Shown: positions 26,101 through 34,174, counted from the stretch's first letter. The stretch is 64,000 bases of DNA from Microbacterium sp. BH-3-3-3 (GCF_007679045.1 NZ_VEFS01000003.1:293785-357784), one strand, 5' to 3'. Program-made: numbers and translations. The notes: generated from the sequence alone by a model not told the origin.

Positions 26101-28556
26101 CCGAGCTGGATGCGTCCGGTCGCTTGGGACGCGGCATCCGTGTACGAAGCCACGTCGACCCCGTTGATCTGCGCGGTGTACACATCGCCCGCGACCTTCA
26201 CGGCGATGCGGTTCCACACGCCGGCGCCGGTGCGGAAGTCGACACCCGCCGTCGTCGAGGCGTTGCCGGTGGAGAGCACCGTGCCGTAGCGCTGGAGAGA
26301 CCACGCCCCGGTGGGCTCGACGCGCAGTTCGGCGGCCGAGACGGCCTGACCGTTCGCGGTGCCGCCCTGCTCGCGCGCGCCGATGGTGGCGTACTGCGCC
26401 CCGTCGGCCTCGAACATCACGTCGGCGCCGACCACGTAGTTCGCCCAGCGGGCGTCGCCGATGGTCGTCTTGGGGTCGCCGCCGTTCCAGGCGCCGCCGG
26501 CCATGCCCGAACCGATCTGCTGGCGCAGCACGCGTCCATGCGCGGCGTCGGAAGTCGCGACCGATTCGAACGCGCCGTTCGTGTCGTTGGTGTAGCGCGG
26601 GGTCGCGCCCTGATCCTCGGCCTGCACGCTCGGGGTGCCAGACGGCTTGTCGGCCGCTCCCCTGCTGGAGAGATACCCCTCGCCGCTGTCGACGAGGGTG
26701 CGCGTGTCGGGGTCGTAGCCCTGCACGTCGCCTGTGCCGCGGTAATCGAAGTCGTCGGCGTACAGGTAGCCGTCGTCGGTCGCGCCGTTGACGTCGCCGG
26801 TGGAATCGGTGTCGAGCACGTCGCGGCCGCCGTCGGGTGCGGTGTACTCCGTCGTCGCGGGGGCGGTGCGTCCGAAGCCCTCGCGGGGCGAGACCACCCC
26901 GGCACGCGTCTCCGCGTGATCGAGCGTGGTGGCCGTCACCGTCGACCACGGCTTCACGGTGACCGTGTAGCTTCCGTCGGCGGCGGGCGCCATCTCGGCG
27001 AGGGGACGGACGTAGTTGGCATCCGCCGCCTGCCCCGCGTCGGCCGCGCGCGTCTCCCACACCTCGAGCGTCTTGTCGTCACCCAGCGGCATCCCGTCGA
27101 CGGCGACGCGGTAGGTCTTGGTGAACGAGCTGTCGTTCACGATGACGGTGGAGAAGTCCGCACCGTCGGGGGCGGCGAGGGTCGTGTACGACGCCCCACC
27201 CGACCGGGCGCCGCTGGGCGGGTTGCCCGTGCCGAGCTCGCTGCCCGAGGCCTGCGGGATCGCCCGCCAGATGCCGGCGGCGTTGTCGGAGTTCTCCCAC
27301 CCGAGCTTCGCGAACTGCGTGAACTGCTCGAGCACCGCGAGTCCACCGTCGTACGAGATCCAGCCCGACCACGGCTCGCGCGCGTTCACGAGCTCTTTCG
27401 AGGAGTACTGGAAGCCGTCGTAGAACGACCCGATCGCGGGTTGGAAGATGTTGAGCGTGCGGCGCGACGCCGAGAAGCCCGTGGTGACCCAGTTGCCCAT
27501 CTCGAGCGCGCTGCCGGGGCCGCCCATCGAGGTGCCCACCCCGCCCTGCTCGTTGCTGTTGGTGTTGTTCGGGCGGTCGGCGGAGTTCGAGAACGTCGAC
27601 TGGCCCTCGGAGTTCCACACCTCGCGGTCGAGCTGCTCGGCGATCTTCTTCATGTTGCCGTTGCGATCGTCGGCGCTGCTGTAGTGGAACCCGACGATGT
27701 CGACGGCGTCACGCAGAGAAGAGTCGCTGCCGGTCATCCCGTCGCCCAGGGCGACCGGCGGAGTGCCGACGGTGTCGCCGGCGATCGTGCGGATCGAGGT
27801 GTAGAGGTCGCGCTCGGTCGCCGAGGCGAAGCCGTTGTTCGGGTCGTCCGCGGTGGCGCCCTCGTAGCCCTTCGTGTCGTTGCGCAGCCACCCCGAGAAG
27901 TCCTTGTACAGCTGCAGGTCGGGGTTGGAGGTCTCGTTCGCGTCGGGGTTGATCGAGTCGATCATGTAGCCGAACTGCCGGTACGCGGCCAGGGTGGTGT
28001 TCTTGAACCAGACGTATTGGTCCTGGTGATTGGTCACCCACGTCGGGCGGTTCCAGCGGAGAATGCTGACGTGCACCGGGCCGTGCGCGACGGTCTTGGC
28101 ATCCGCGGCGAGCTGGAATCCGGGCTCGCGGAGCACGTTGGGGTACTCGTCGCGCGAACGCATCGTCGAGGCGTTCGGCCCGGTCGAGGTGTTGCGGTCG
28201 TTGCCCATCTCGATCTTGATCGTGTTCATGATCGGGAAGTCCCCGCCGAACAGCGTCTCGATGAGCTCCCAGTACTTCTCGGGATGCTGCGACTTGTAGT
28301 CCAGCAGCAGGGCGCTCGTGGAGTTCGCGCTGAGCACGCCGAAGCCCTTGAAGGTCAGACCGTTGACGTTCTTCGCGGCCGCGGCCACGTCGGTGCCGCG
28401 CACCGTCACGGTGACCGGATCGGCCCCCGCCGCCTGCGCCGCGGTCGGAACGAGAAGCGCGCCGACCATCGTCGCCGTGACGAGCGCCGCCGCCGCCGCC
28501 ACGCGGCCTGTACGACGGGGATGAGGTCGAACCGGGGGGATCGGTGCCGTGACCAT
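23109..28556 (-). CDS. Large secreted modular glycosidase, GH59 (galactocerebrosidase-like)
   Basis: 1815 residues from the ATG at 28556 (AGGAG 8 nt upstream). Signal peptide about 1-43 (cut after AQA). Residues ~60-640 match GH59: GFGVLSANSTSALLLDYKSQ, KIEMGNDRNTS, the probable acid/base Glu208 in NPDANETSN and nucleophile Glu317 in VWNSEGQST, then a lectin-like C-terminal part of GH59. Next come a galactose-binding-like module, a short three-helix spacer (~1100), two Big_4-like Ig modules with interspersed carbohydrate-binding-like segments (YFIDSGSS and YYIDSGTG repeats), a fibronectin III (~1540-1630), and two chitinase-A-N-like repeats with NLWWGSNGS and NLWWGTNAT. There is no sortase or SLH anchor. 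It likely removes beta-galactosyl residues from a polymer or glycoconjugate. Divergent from a sugar-type regulator. Confidence 0.88.
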   Translation of the reverse strand: MVTAPIPPVRPHPRRTGRVAAAAALVTATMVGALLVPTAAQAAGADPVTVTVRGTDVAAAAKNVNGLTFKGFGVLSANSTSALLLDYKSQHPEKYWELIETLFGGDFPIMNTIKIEMGNDRNTSTGPNASTMRSRDEYPNVLREPGFQLAADAKTVAHGPVHVSILRWNRPTWVTNHQDQYVWFKNTTLAAYRQFGYMIDSINPDANETSNPDLQLYKDFSGWLRNDTKGYEGATADDPNNGFASATERDLYTSIRTIAGDTVGTPPVALGDGMTGSDSSLRDAVDIVGFHYSSADDRNGNMKKIAEQLDREVWNSEGQSTFSNSADRPNNTNSNEQGGVGTSMGGPGSALEMGNWVTTGFSASRRTLNIFQPAIGSFYDGFQYSSKELVNAREPWSGWISYDGGLAVLEQFTQFAKLGWENSDNAAGIWRAIPQASGSELGTGNPPSGARSGGASYTTLAAPDGADFSTVIVNDSSFTKTYRVAVDGMPLGDDKTLEVWETRAADAGQAADANYVRPLAEMAPAADGSYTVTVKPWSTVTATTLDHAETRAGVVSPREGFGRTAPATTEYTAPDGGRDVLDTDSTGDVNGATDDGYLYADDFDYRGTGDVQGYDPDTRTLVDSGEGYLSSRGAADKPSGTPSVQAEDQGATPRYTNDTNGAFESVATSDAAHGRVLRQQIGSGMAGGAWNGGDPKTTIGDARWANYVVGADVMFEADGAQYATIGAREQGGTANGQAVSAAELRVEPTGAWSLQRYGTVLSTGNASTTAGVDFRTGAGVWNRIAVKVAGDVYTAQINGVDVASYTDAASQATGRIQLGSSFTFVRFDNLTVETVPGYTPYYTQIIDGMHQTSWSDTSASVLRFDDGWSHVNGQGMFEWQRTASKSTRQGATMAYTFEGTGLDIIGTNSGAPTLDVIVDGEQLVAAAPTLAAGSERTAYMLRGLRNGTHTVEVRTATADALNVDAVGVVTANADASTVDTTALAARVDTASALDEAEYSVDSWARLRSTRDAARDAVADPGASGLDAEGARALEARLAAAVDQLTPRDVSDDVKDVGTVSMTLPGRTLPATVSLEGADAAVTWTAGSVTAAGSAAELSSFTATGRTTEKTAAGVYQRLTATVLTLPADLTYFIDSGSSGATAGSAFATAKAAFPDLRNDSADQKWDGSSTAATWGYATSATTVAAGSPTDWGTSYVGADFTKPIVYSLTLPAGSYNIVAVQAPRTGLTTNVYSKVRAPGAAETTQSAVSNGSATPVAQRVNVSADGVVRLEFGTTGTSGYNARLALVYVQALPRDLGVVGTLKADDELPATVSVDGVDTAVTWDADSAAQKRTELRKLVLTGRFTEGGQKVVAAYEVIPAGLVYYIDSGTGSTPSPQFTAVQKAVPTLRNDKVDQVSTSADQWGYVADGMKVKGSTDITDKFSTGLYQDTTRLTYRLPLPAGQYTLTGGFTEWWGLNRTMNHTVSVGGIELAKGNVPLTGVSGPLTSDLTFTLTEAATVDYVITNEGAGSEKPVISWLAVKDTTRATAPQNVSAAAASDTSITVSWEAPAQTGAELSGYRVYEAGGTEPVCEVAETTCTLSDLAPGSTHAFEVVAANAVGEGDRSAATPTIILPEVPSNDGATAAPGTGVLSSNDGWDTGLKDGTFQLTMNLWWGSNGSLFTLYRDGELVATMPLSMATPNAQKSVVEIAGLGNGTYQFTGELVNSKGTTATKPLTVKVTDAAPGKPVLSSDNSDRDGAYSLTANLWWGTNATSYRLLENDVEIASGALAAATPASQKVVVPVTGRAIGTYTYTIEFANAGGATTSAPLKVVVAK

Positions 28557-28676
28557 GGGGAGTCTCCTTCGACGGGGGCGCGGCGTCGGTCCGTTCCGAT
28601 CGCCGCGGGGGCACGCCCGTGTGCCCGCCCACATCGTCGGTCACCCTCGGCGTCGAACGGAAGCGAAACGAACACG

Positions 28677-28716
28677 ATCGATCATTCTTGAATCGATACG
28701 TACATCGGCTTACGCT
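28677..28716 (+). promoter_or_regulatory. Operator and promoter between GH59 gene and its presumed regulator
   Basis: Inverted repeat ATCGAT (28677-28682) and ATCGAT (28692-28697) with a 9-nt centre. It overlaps a -35 like TTGAAT (28688-28693), followed after 17 nt by TACGCT (28711-28716). The regulator ATG is at 28725, so a leaderless transcript is expected. The placement suits autoregulation and control of the divergent glycosidase. Confidence 0.5.
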
Positions 28717-28724
28717 GTCCGATC

Positions 28725-29813
28725 ATGAGCGCAGGTTCTCCGCCCTTCGGGCTGTCGCGCCGCGAACGCATCCTCGACGAGCTGCGGCGCACCGGATCGG
28801 TTCGGGTCGCCGACCTCGCCCGCGACCTCGGCGTCGCCGAGCTGACGATCCGACGCGACATCGGCCACCTCGCCGACCGCGGGCTCCTGACGCGCGTGCA
28901 CGGCGGGGCGACGCTGCGCAGCCGGCTCGACACCAGCGTTCCCGTCGACGCGCGGACGTCGGCGCCCATCCGCTTCCGGGTCGGCATGGTCACCCCCTCG
29001 CTCACCTACTACTGGCCGCACATCATCGTCGGTGCCCGCGCCGCCGCCACAGAGCTCGGCGTGCAGCTCGTGCTCCGCGGCGCGAGCTACTCGGTCGCCG
29101 ACCAGCGACGGCAGATCGCCTCGCTCGTCGACTCGGGGAGCCTCCACGGCCTGATCGTCGCGCCCGAGACCACCGGCGCCGACGGGAGGGCGTTCCTGTA
29201 CTGGCTCGAGTCGCTTCCGCTTCCCGTCGTGCTCGCCGAACGCCGAGCGGCATCCGCCCTCGCCCTCACCAAGCTCGAATGGGTCACGACCGATCACGTC
29301 TTCGGCGGGTCGCTCGCGGCCGACCACCTCGCGACGCGGGGACACACCCGCGTCGGAATCCTCACCTCGGCGGGATCGCCCACCTCGTCGCAGCTGCGGC
29401 GCGGGTGGGAGCGCTCAATCGCCGAACTCGGACTCGAGTGCCCGGTCGACGTAGACGCCTCGCTCGACGCGCTCGACGGCACCGCCCGCGAGGAGGTCGT
29501 GGCCGACCTGCTCGCGCAGTGCCGCGCGACCGGGACCACGGCGCTGCTCGTGCACTCCGACCCGCAGGCGGTGCTCGTGCAGCAATACGCGCGCGATCAC
29601 GGCTGGCACGTTCCGGAGGACCTCGCGATCCTCGCCTACGACGACGAGGTCGCCGAGAGCGCCGAACCGCCGATCACGGCCCTGCGACCCTCGAAGCAGC
29701 ACGTCGGGCGTCTGGCGGTCGAGACGATTGTCGGGCGCTTGACCGAGGGGGCGAGCCGGCCGGTGCAGCGCACGTACGTGCTGCCGGTGCTGCACACGCG
29801 CGAATCGACCTGA
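28725..29813 (+). CDS. Hybrid regulator: DeoR-type HTH fused to LacI-type sensor domain
   Basis: 362 residues. The first ~65 residues are a DeoR-type winged helix (RRERILDELRRTGSVRVADLARDLGVAELTIRRDI, shortened) ending in the DeoR signature GLLTRVHGGA. The remainder is a periplasmic-binding-protein-like sensor of LacI/GalR type (VGMVTPSLTYYW... DHVFGGSLAADHLATRGHTRVGIL... LAILAYDDEVAE... TALRPSKQHVGRLA). Canonical DeoR proteins instead carry a ribose-isomerase-like sensor. Divergent from GH59 by 168 bp, so it probably senses a sugar released by that enzyme. Confidence 0.88.
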   Translation: MSAGSPPFGLSRRERILDELRRTGSVRVADLARDLGVAELTIRRDIGHLADRGLLTRVHGGATLRSRLDTSVPVDARTSAPIRFRVGMVTPSLTYYWPHIIVGARAAATELGVQLVLRGASYSVADQRRQIASLVDSGSLHGLIVAPETTGADGRAFLYWLESLPLPVVLAERRAASALALTKLEWVTTDHVFGGSLAADHLATRGHTRVGILTSAGSPTSSQLRRGWERSIAELGLECPVDVDASLDALDGTAREEVVADLLAQCRATGTTALLVHSDPQAVLVQQYARDHGWHVPEDLAILAYDDEVAESAEPPITALRPSKQHVGRLAVETIVGRLTEGASRPVQRTYVLPVLHTREST

Positions 29814-30176
29814 TCGGAGGGGAATCGCTCGGGACGCGGCGCGCACAGGACCCTCAAGATCTCCGCAACGGCCTGCGCTCCCCGGCCGACCGGGCGTCGG
29901 CCCCCGCAAGGTGAGCCGAAGATTCGCCCCGGTCGCTCAAGACGGCCGATCCGGCCCCTAACCTGGCGATGCGGACGACGATTCGTCCGCCCCTCCTGGC
30001 CCCGGACCCGAAGCGGGGCCGGGAGGGCACCCGCTCCCCCGGTCGCACGGACCCTCCGGGCGCGATCCGTGCAGTCTGCGTCCCGCTACCGCCCCGGCGC
30101 ACGGGAGCGCCCCGTTCCGTCACGACGTCAAACCGACGCCCCCGGCCGCAGCCGACAAGAATGCGATGATGGGCCG
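29814..30176. other. 363-bp gap with one hairpin, no convincing gene
   Basis: A 12-bp stem with one T-G pair, 29993-30004 with 30014-30025 (CTCCTGGCCCCG and CGGGGCCGGGAG), plus a small GGACGA/TCGTCC repeat near 29973-29988. The overlapping ORFs here show no codon bias and I treat them as chance. The hairpin may end the regulator transcript. Confidence 0.4.
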
Positions 30177-30578
30177 GTGAGCACAGATGCCGGCTTCCCC
30201 CCGCGGCGCAGCCGGGAACTCCTCCAGTCGTGGGTCGACGACTACATGCAGACGTCGACGCTCAACGGTGCCCGCATCGACGTCGCTCCACAGGACGCGG
30301 AAGACGACACCGACACCGGCCTCGTGATCATGCGGCCGAAGGGCTCGGCTCTGTCGGTCTACATGCAGCCGCGCGGCTTCGACGATCCGCTGTGGGAGCT
30401 GACGATCCCCTCGCGCGACTACGACGTGACCATGAGCGCGCTTCAGCTCGGCGGGCTGGCCTCGGTGGTGCTCGACGCCGCTCGCCTCTGCACCTACCTG
30501 CAGTTCCGCTCGCTGGAGTGGGATCGCGGCTCCGGCCGTCACCGCACCTCATCGCACGTAGGCGTCGACGAGGAGTGA
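30177..30578 (+). CDS. Conserved hypothetical protein (133 aa)
   Basis: GTG start; the frame is open to 30069 but the upstream part reads as intergenic. A soluble alpha/beta protein: RRSRELLQSWVDDYMQTSTLNGARIDV at the start (abbreviated), a beta-rich centre (GLVIMRPKGSALSVYM) and DPLWELTIPSRDYDVTMSAL. No known domain recognised. Its 3' end overlaps the convergent nuclease-like gene by 30 bp. Confidence 0.6.
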   Translation: MSTDAGFPPRRSRELLQSWVDDYMQTSTLNGARIDVAPQDAEDDTDTGLVIMRPKGSALSVYMQPRGFDDPLWELTIPSRDYDVTMSALQLGGLASVVLDAARLCTYLQFRSLEWDRGSGRHRTSSHVGVDEE

Positions 30579-31445
30579 TCCCCGGATGCCGCGGAACGCC
30601 TCGACCAGCCGATCGAGCGCCCCGCGGTTCCAGGTCGCGAGCTGCAGGTCGTGGGGGCCGAGCGGTTCGAGCTTGCCGGTGCGCAACCGCACGACCTCCC
30701 ACCCCGCGGATCGCAGGGCTCGGTCTTTGCGGCGGTCGGCCTGCTCGCGCTTTCCGACGTGTTCGAGGCCGTGCCGGCCGATCGAGTCGTATTCGACCGC
30801 GATGCGCAGCTCGGGGAACACCAGGTCGGGCCACACCTCGAGGTGCTGGAAGAACGGTCGCGCCACCCGCACGGCGTTGAGACCCGGGGTGAGGGCGAGC
30901 CGCTCGTACACGTCGGCGCGGAGTCGGTCTTCGACGGCCGACGCGGGCTTCGGCGCACACGGGGAGACGAAGGCCTCGCCGACGGGAAGGGACGGCGTCT
31001 TGTCGCACACGGGCGGTGCCTGCCGGGCACGGCGCGGGCGCAACACGGCGTTCGCGGTGACGGCGGGCGCAGTGACGGAGTCGCGCATGGGCAGCGCCGC
31101 GGTGCGCGTCGGATTCGCCTGCTCGCTGCACTCGGGGCACCACGCGCTGCGCCGCCGCTCGAGGCCGGGCCGCAGGCGCTGCTCGCTGGGGGTCGCGGCG
31201 AACCGGTGCCCCGCGTCGCACTGCCACAGCAACAGCACGTCGGCGGCGGGCGGCACCTGGCTGAGCGCGATGCCGGCGTTGAGGTCGGGGTGGTACTGCC
31301 GCATCAGCGCGGGGAACGCCGCCCACGACTCGCGGTACGACCCCACCGCGTAGGGCACGTCGACCCCCTTCGACCACTGCCGTCGCGCCCACCAGGCCTG
31401 CACTCGTTCCGCCACGCGGATGAAGGTAGCGACGACCTCCGACAT
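30549..31445 (-). CDS. Zinc-ribbon protein with C-terminal PD-(D/E)XK (DUF559/Vsr-like) nuclease domain
   Basis: 298 residues. The N-terminal half has CDAGHRF ... CPEC, a treble-clef zinc ribbon of the kind seen repeated in 'treble clef zinc finger' proteins. The C-terminal ~100 residues show WPDLVFPELRIAVEYDSIGRH followed by RRKDRALRSAGWEVVRLR, the Asp...Glu...Arg pattern of DUF559 and Vsr-type endonucleases. It may nick or cleave DNA, or be a defence or repair factor. No methylase or toxin partner adjoins. Overlaps the preceding gene tail to tail. Confidence 0.75.
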   Translation of the reverse strand: MSEVVATFIRVAERVQAWWARRQWSKGVDVPYAVGSYRESWAAFPALMRQYHPDLNAGIALSQVPPAADVLLLWQCDAGHRFAATPSEQRLRPGLERRRSAWCPECSEQANPTRTAALPMRDSVTAPAVTANAVLRPRRARQAPPVCDKTPSLPVGEAFVSPCAPKPASAVEDRLRADVYERLALTPGLNAVRVARPFFQHLEVWPDLVFPELRIAVEYDSIGRHGLEHVGKREQADRRKDRALRSAGWEVVRLRTGKLEPLGPHDLQLATWNRGALDRLVEAFRGIRGSLLVDAYVR

Positions 31446-31488
31446 CCGGCCGCAGCCCGCCGACGCGAAGCCCGGCGGGAAAGGGAGA

Positions 31489-31519
31489 GCCCTCCGCTCA
31501 GGAGGACCTGAGGGAGGGC
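31489..31519. terminator. Hairpin downstream of tRNA-Met
   Basis: GCCCTCC-g-CTCAGG, loop AGGA, CCTGAG-GGAGGGC: 13 bp with a single bulged G at 31496. In the tRNA direction it is followed by TCTCCCTTTCCC. It lies 6 bp past the tRNA 3' end. Confidence 0.7.
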
Positions 31520-31525
31520 GTCGGT

Positions 31526-31598
31526 AGGGCGGGTGGGACTTGAACCCACGATCGTCGGGTTATGAGCCCGCTGCCTTGACCAGCTTGGCCACCGCCCC
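31526..31598 (-). tRNA. tRNA-Met (anticodon CAT)
   Basis: Acceptor GGGGCGG/CCGCCCT (first pair G-U), D-arm GCCAAGCTGGTCAAGGC, anticodon loop CTCATAA, T-arm GTGGG-TTCAAGT-CCCAC, discriminator A and encoded CC. The first pair is not the C1-A72 mismatch type of initiators, so an elongator tRNA-Met is likely; a CAT anticodon modified for Ile (lysidine) cannot be excluded. Confidence 0.9.
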
Positions 31599-31653
31599 CA
31601 GCGCCGTCGAGCCTACCGGCATCCGTCGGGCGCCATCGAACGACGCGACGCGT

Positions 31654-32589
31654 TCAGCGGGTGGTGAATCGCGGCACCCAGCACCGCACCGCGCGCTGGT
31701 ACGCGACGTAGTCGTCGCCGAAGGTCGCGATCAGATCGGCCTCTTCGTGCGGGCGGATCGCGTAGTTCCACACGAGCGAGCCGGCCAGGGCGTACACGAC
31801 GACCATCCACGAGCCGAGGATCAGGCCCACGCCGACGCCCTGCGCGATGCCCGCGACCGCCATGGGATTTCGCACGAGCAGGTACGGTCCCGCGATCACC
31901 AGGCGGTTGGTGGCGGCCGAAGGCAGGGGCGTTCCGTCGCCCTTCGTCGTGAGGGATGCGGCCGACCACAGCCCCACGACGCTCGCGGCGACCACGAGCA
32001 CGACGCCGACGACCCTCACGCCCCCGGGCGCGGGCAGGGCCAGCATCCAGCGCTGCTCGAGCGTCGTGATGATCAGCGGGAAGACCACGAGGAACAGTCC
32101 CCAGAAGACAACGATCTGCCCGACGGTTGTCACGATGTGCACCACCGGCGAACGGCGGGAGGGAGCGCGGCGGAACGCGAACGGCCCGATGAGCAGCCAC
32201 TCGGTCGGGATGCGCCCGAGAGCGAGCAGCATCCAGGCGCACACCGACCCGGCGCTCGCGGCGATCATGATGATCACGCCCCATCCGGCCAGGGTCGTGA
32301 CCGTCGCGTACAGCGCGAGCGAGACCGTCACCAGCAGCGTCCACAGGGTCGTCACGCCGGCGGCCCCCCGCGCGGCGCGGGCGGACAGCACGACGACGAG
32401 GGCGGATGCCACGACGAAGAGCGGGATGTCGAGGGCGGCCACGATCACCGGGTCGAGGTCGCCCAGAGTCGCCTCGCGCACGAACGGCACGGTGAACACG
32501 GCGACCCACCAGGCGGCGCCTCCCGCGGCCTGCAGCGCGAAGTACCCGCGCGCGAGGGCTGCGGGGCGACGACCCTCACGCCCGGGCAC
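31654..32589 (-). CDS. Membrane protein with isoprenylcysteine-methyltransferase-like C-terminus
   Basis: 311 residues from the GTG 11 bp after the upstream transporter's stop. About seven to eight hydrophobic segments; the last third (GPYLLVRNPMAVAG ... EEADLIATFGDDYVAYQRAVRCWVPRF, shortened) is the SAM-binding signature of ICMT/PEMT-type membrane methyltransferases (RNPxxxG, then H/R-P-H-EE-xxL). The longer open frame upstream is only a shadow of the transporter. Substrate unknown, perhaps a lipid or quinone-like molecule. Probably cotranscribed with the transporter. Confidence 0.8.
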   Translation of the reverse strand: MPGREGRRPAALARGYFALQAAGGAAWWVAVFTVPFVREATLGDLDPVIVAALDIPLFVVASALVVVLSARAARGAAGVTTLWTLLVTVSLALYATVTTLAGWGVIIMIAASAGSVCAWMLLALGRIPTEWLLIGPFAFRRAPSRRSPVVHIVTTVGQIVVFWGLFLVVFPLIITTLEQRWMLALPAPGGVRVVGVVLVVAASVVGLWSAASLTTKGDGTPLPSAATNRLVIAGPYLLVRNPMAVAGIAQGVGVGLILGSWMVVVYALAGSLVWNYAIRPHEEADLIATFGDDYVAYQRAVRCWVPRFTTR

Positions 32590-32600
32590 GTGACGACCCG

Positions 32601-33566
32601 TCAGTGCACGCGGGGGGTGGCGGGCTTGCCGTCGGAGGTGATCTGCGGGTGGTGCTTGGTGAGCTGGATGACGCCCCACGTGGCGATCGCGCCGGCGATG
32701 ACGAAGCCGATGAGCGCCCACGCGGGAGCCGACGAGGCCTCGCCCAGCACGAGCAGGCCGATGAGAACCGCGACGATCGGGTCGATCACCGTGAGGCCGG
32801 CGATCACGAGGTCGGGCGGCCCGACCGAGTAGGCGGTCTGCACGAAGTAGGCGCCGACGGCGACGGCGGCCAGCAGCGCGACGAGGCACAGCAGCGTGAG
32901 CCACTCGAAGTTGCCGGCCTGGGCGCGGCTGATGACGACCTTGGCGAGCGTGGCCACGAAGCCGTAGATGACGCCCGCGGCCATGATGTAGAACAGCGCC
33001 TGGGCGCGGCGGCGCACGAGCACCCAGAAGATGCCGAACACCACGACGACCACGGCCAGGATGCCGAGGATGATCAGCAGTTCGCGCTCGGTGACGACGT
33101 GCTCGGTGGCGAAGAACGCCGCAATCGTGACGAAGACGAGGATGCCGCCGACGCAGAGCGCGATCGCGATGAGCGACTGCCTGGTCGGCTTGTGATGCGA
33201 GACGCGGGCGTTCAGCACCGTGGTGATGACGAGCGCGATGGCCCCGAGCGGCTGCACGAGGATCAGCGGGGCGACCGACAGGGCGGACAGCTGGCAGATG
33301 ATCGCCAGGCCGAGCATGACCGTTCCCGCCATCCACGACGGGCGGGTCAGCAGCGAGGTGAGCTGTGCGCGCGACAGGCCGCCGGTGGTCTTGCCGCCCG
33401 AGAGGCGCTCGACCTTCTGCACGCCGCGGTGCTGGTACTGGGCGCCGAACGACATGAAGACCGCGCCGAGCAGCGCCAGCGGGATTCCCAGGAGGATGCG
33501 CGGGTCGCGGAAGACGCCGACAAGTTGGTCGATTCCGTCGCTGAGAGATGCATCGAGCGGATTCAC
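32601..33566 (-). CDS. DMT-superfamily (NIPA/EamA-like) transporter
   Basis: 321 residues, nine to ten TM segments in two related halves. The order (LLGAVFMSFGAQYQHRG, APLILVQPLGAIALV, DPIVAVLIGLLVLGE) fits the NIPA-like magnesium-transporter branch of the drug/metabolite superfamily often named DMT family transporter. A TATCGT -10 (33579-33574) ends 7 nt before its GTG start, back to back with the def promoter. Confidence 0.82.
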   Translation of the reverse strand: MNPLDASLSDGIDQLVGVFRDPRILLGIPLALLGAVFMSFGAQYQHRGVQKVERLSGGKTTGGLSRAQLTSLLTRPSWMAGTVMLGLAIICQLSALSVAPLILVQPLGAIALVITTVLNARVSHHKPTRQSLIAIALCVGGILVFVTIAAFFATEHVVTERELLIILGILAVVVVVFGIFWVLVRRRAQALFYIMAAGVIYGFVATLAKVVISRAQAGNFEWLTLLCLVALLAAVAVGAYFVQTAYSVGPPDLVIAGLTVIDPIVAVLIGLLVLGEASSAPAWALIGFVIAGAIATWGVIQLTKHHPQITSDGKPATPRVH

Positions 33567-33573
33567 CCTCCGA

Positions 33574-33601
33574 CGATAGCCGCACGCCCGCTGGATAGGC
33601 T
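33574..33601. promoter_or_regulatory. Divergent leaderless promoters of the transporter and def
   Basis: Minus strand TATCGT (33579-33574) is 7 nt before the GTG at 33566. Plus strand TAGGCT (33596-33601) is 6 nt before the GTG at 33608. Both place transcription at or next to the start codon. Confidence 0.5.
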
Positions 33602-33607
33602 GGTGAC

Positions 33608-34174
33608 GTGGCCGTACTCCCGATCCGCATCATGGGCGATCCCGTGCTGCACGCTCCCGCTTCCCGCGTCGACGCGATCACCGATGAGGTGCGTCAGCTC
33701 GTCGCCGACATGTTCGAGACGATGGACGCCGCTCCCGGCGTCGGTCTCGCCGCTCCTCAGGTGGGGGTGGGCCTGCGCATCTTCACGTACACGTACGAAG
33801 ACGACGAGGGGCAGCCCTGGCGCGGAGTGGTGATCAACCCCGAGCTGTGGATCCGCCCGCTCGAGCCCGGTTACCCCGACCCCGACGACGAAAGCGAGGG
33901 GTGCCTGTCGTTCCCCGGCGAGCGCTTCCCGCTGCGCCGCTCGGAGGCGGCGCTCATGACGGGCACCGATCTCGAGGGCAACGCGGTGCGCGTCGAGGTG
34001 TCGGGGTGGCGTGCGCGCATCCTGCAGCACGAGTTCGACCACCTCGACGGCGTCCTGTACGTCGACCGTCTCGACGACGACGACGCGCGGGTGGTGGCCA
34101 AGATCGCCAAGAAGCGCAAGTGGGGCAAGCCCGGCGCGTCGTGGACCCCGGGCGTCGACGACATCGAGGCGTGA
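33608..34174 (+). CDS. def: Peptide deformylase
   Basis: 188 residues from a GTG. Removes the formyl group from nascent proteins. All three motifs are intact: GVGLAAPQVG (about 44-53), EGCLSFP (metal Cys) and QHEFDHLDG (two metal His and catalytic Glu). The C-terminus is extended by a basic tail as in other Actinobacteria. Transcription appears leaderless. Confidence 0.97.
   Translation: MAVLPIRIMGDPVLHAPASRVDAITDEVRQLVADMFETMDAAPGVGLAAPQVGVGLRIFTYTYEDDEGQPWRGVVINPELWIRPLEPGYPDPDDESEGCLSFPGERFPLRRSEAALMTGTDLEGNAVRVEVSGWRARILQHEFDHLDGVLYVDRLDDDDARVVAKIAKKRKWGKPGASWTPGVDDIEA

Noticed and set aside
24025..27060. Long overlapping frame on the minus strand inside the GH59 gene
   Set aside because: Arg/His-rich frame-shifted shadow of the real glycosidase frame, which is continuous from signal peptide to stop.
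31654..33681. A single 675-residue protein spanning the methyltransferase-like gene and the region opposite the transporter
   Set aside because: The first half is Arg/His-rich shadow of the transporter frame. The membrane protein sequence starts at the GTG at 32589.
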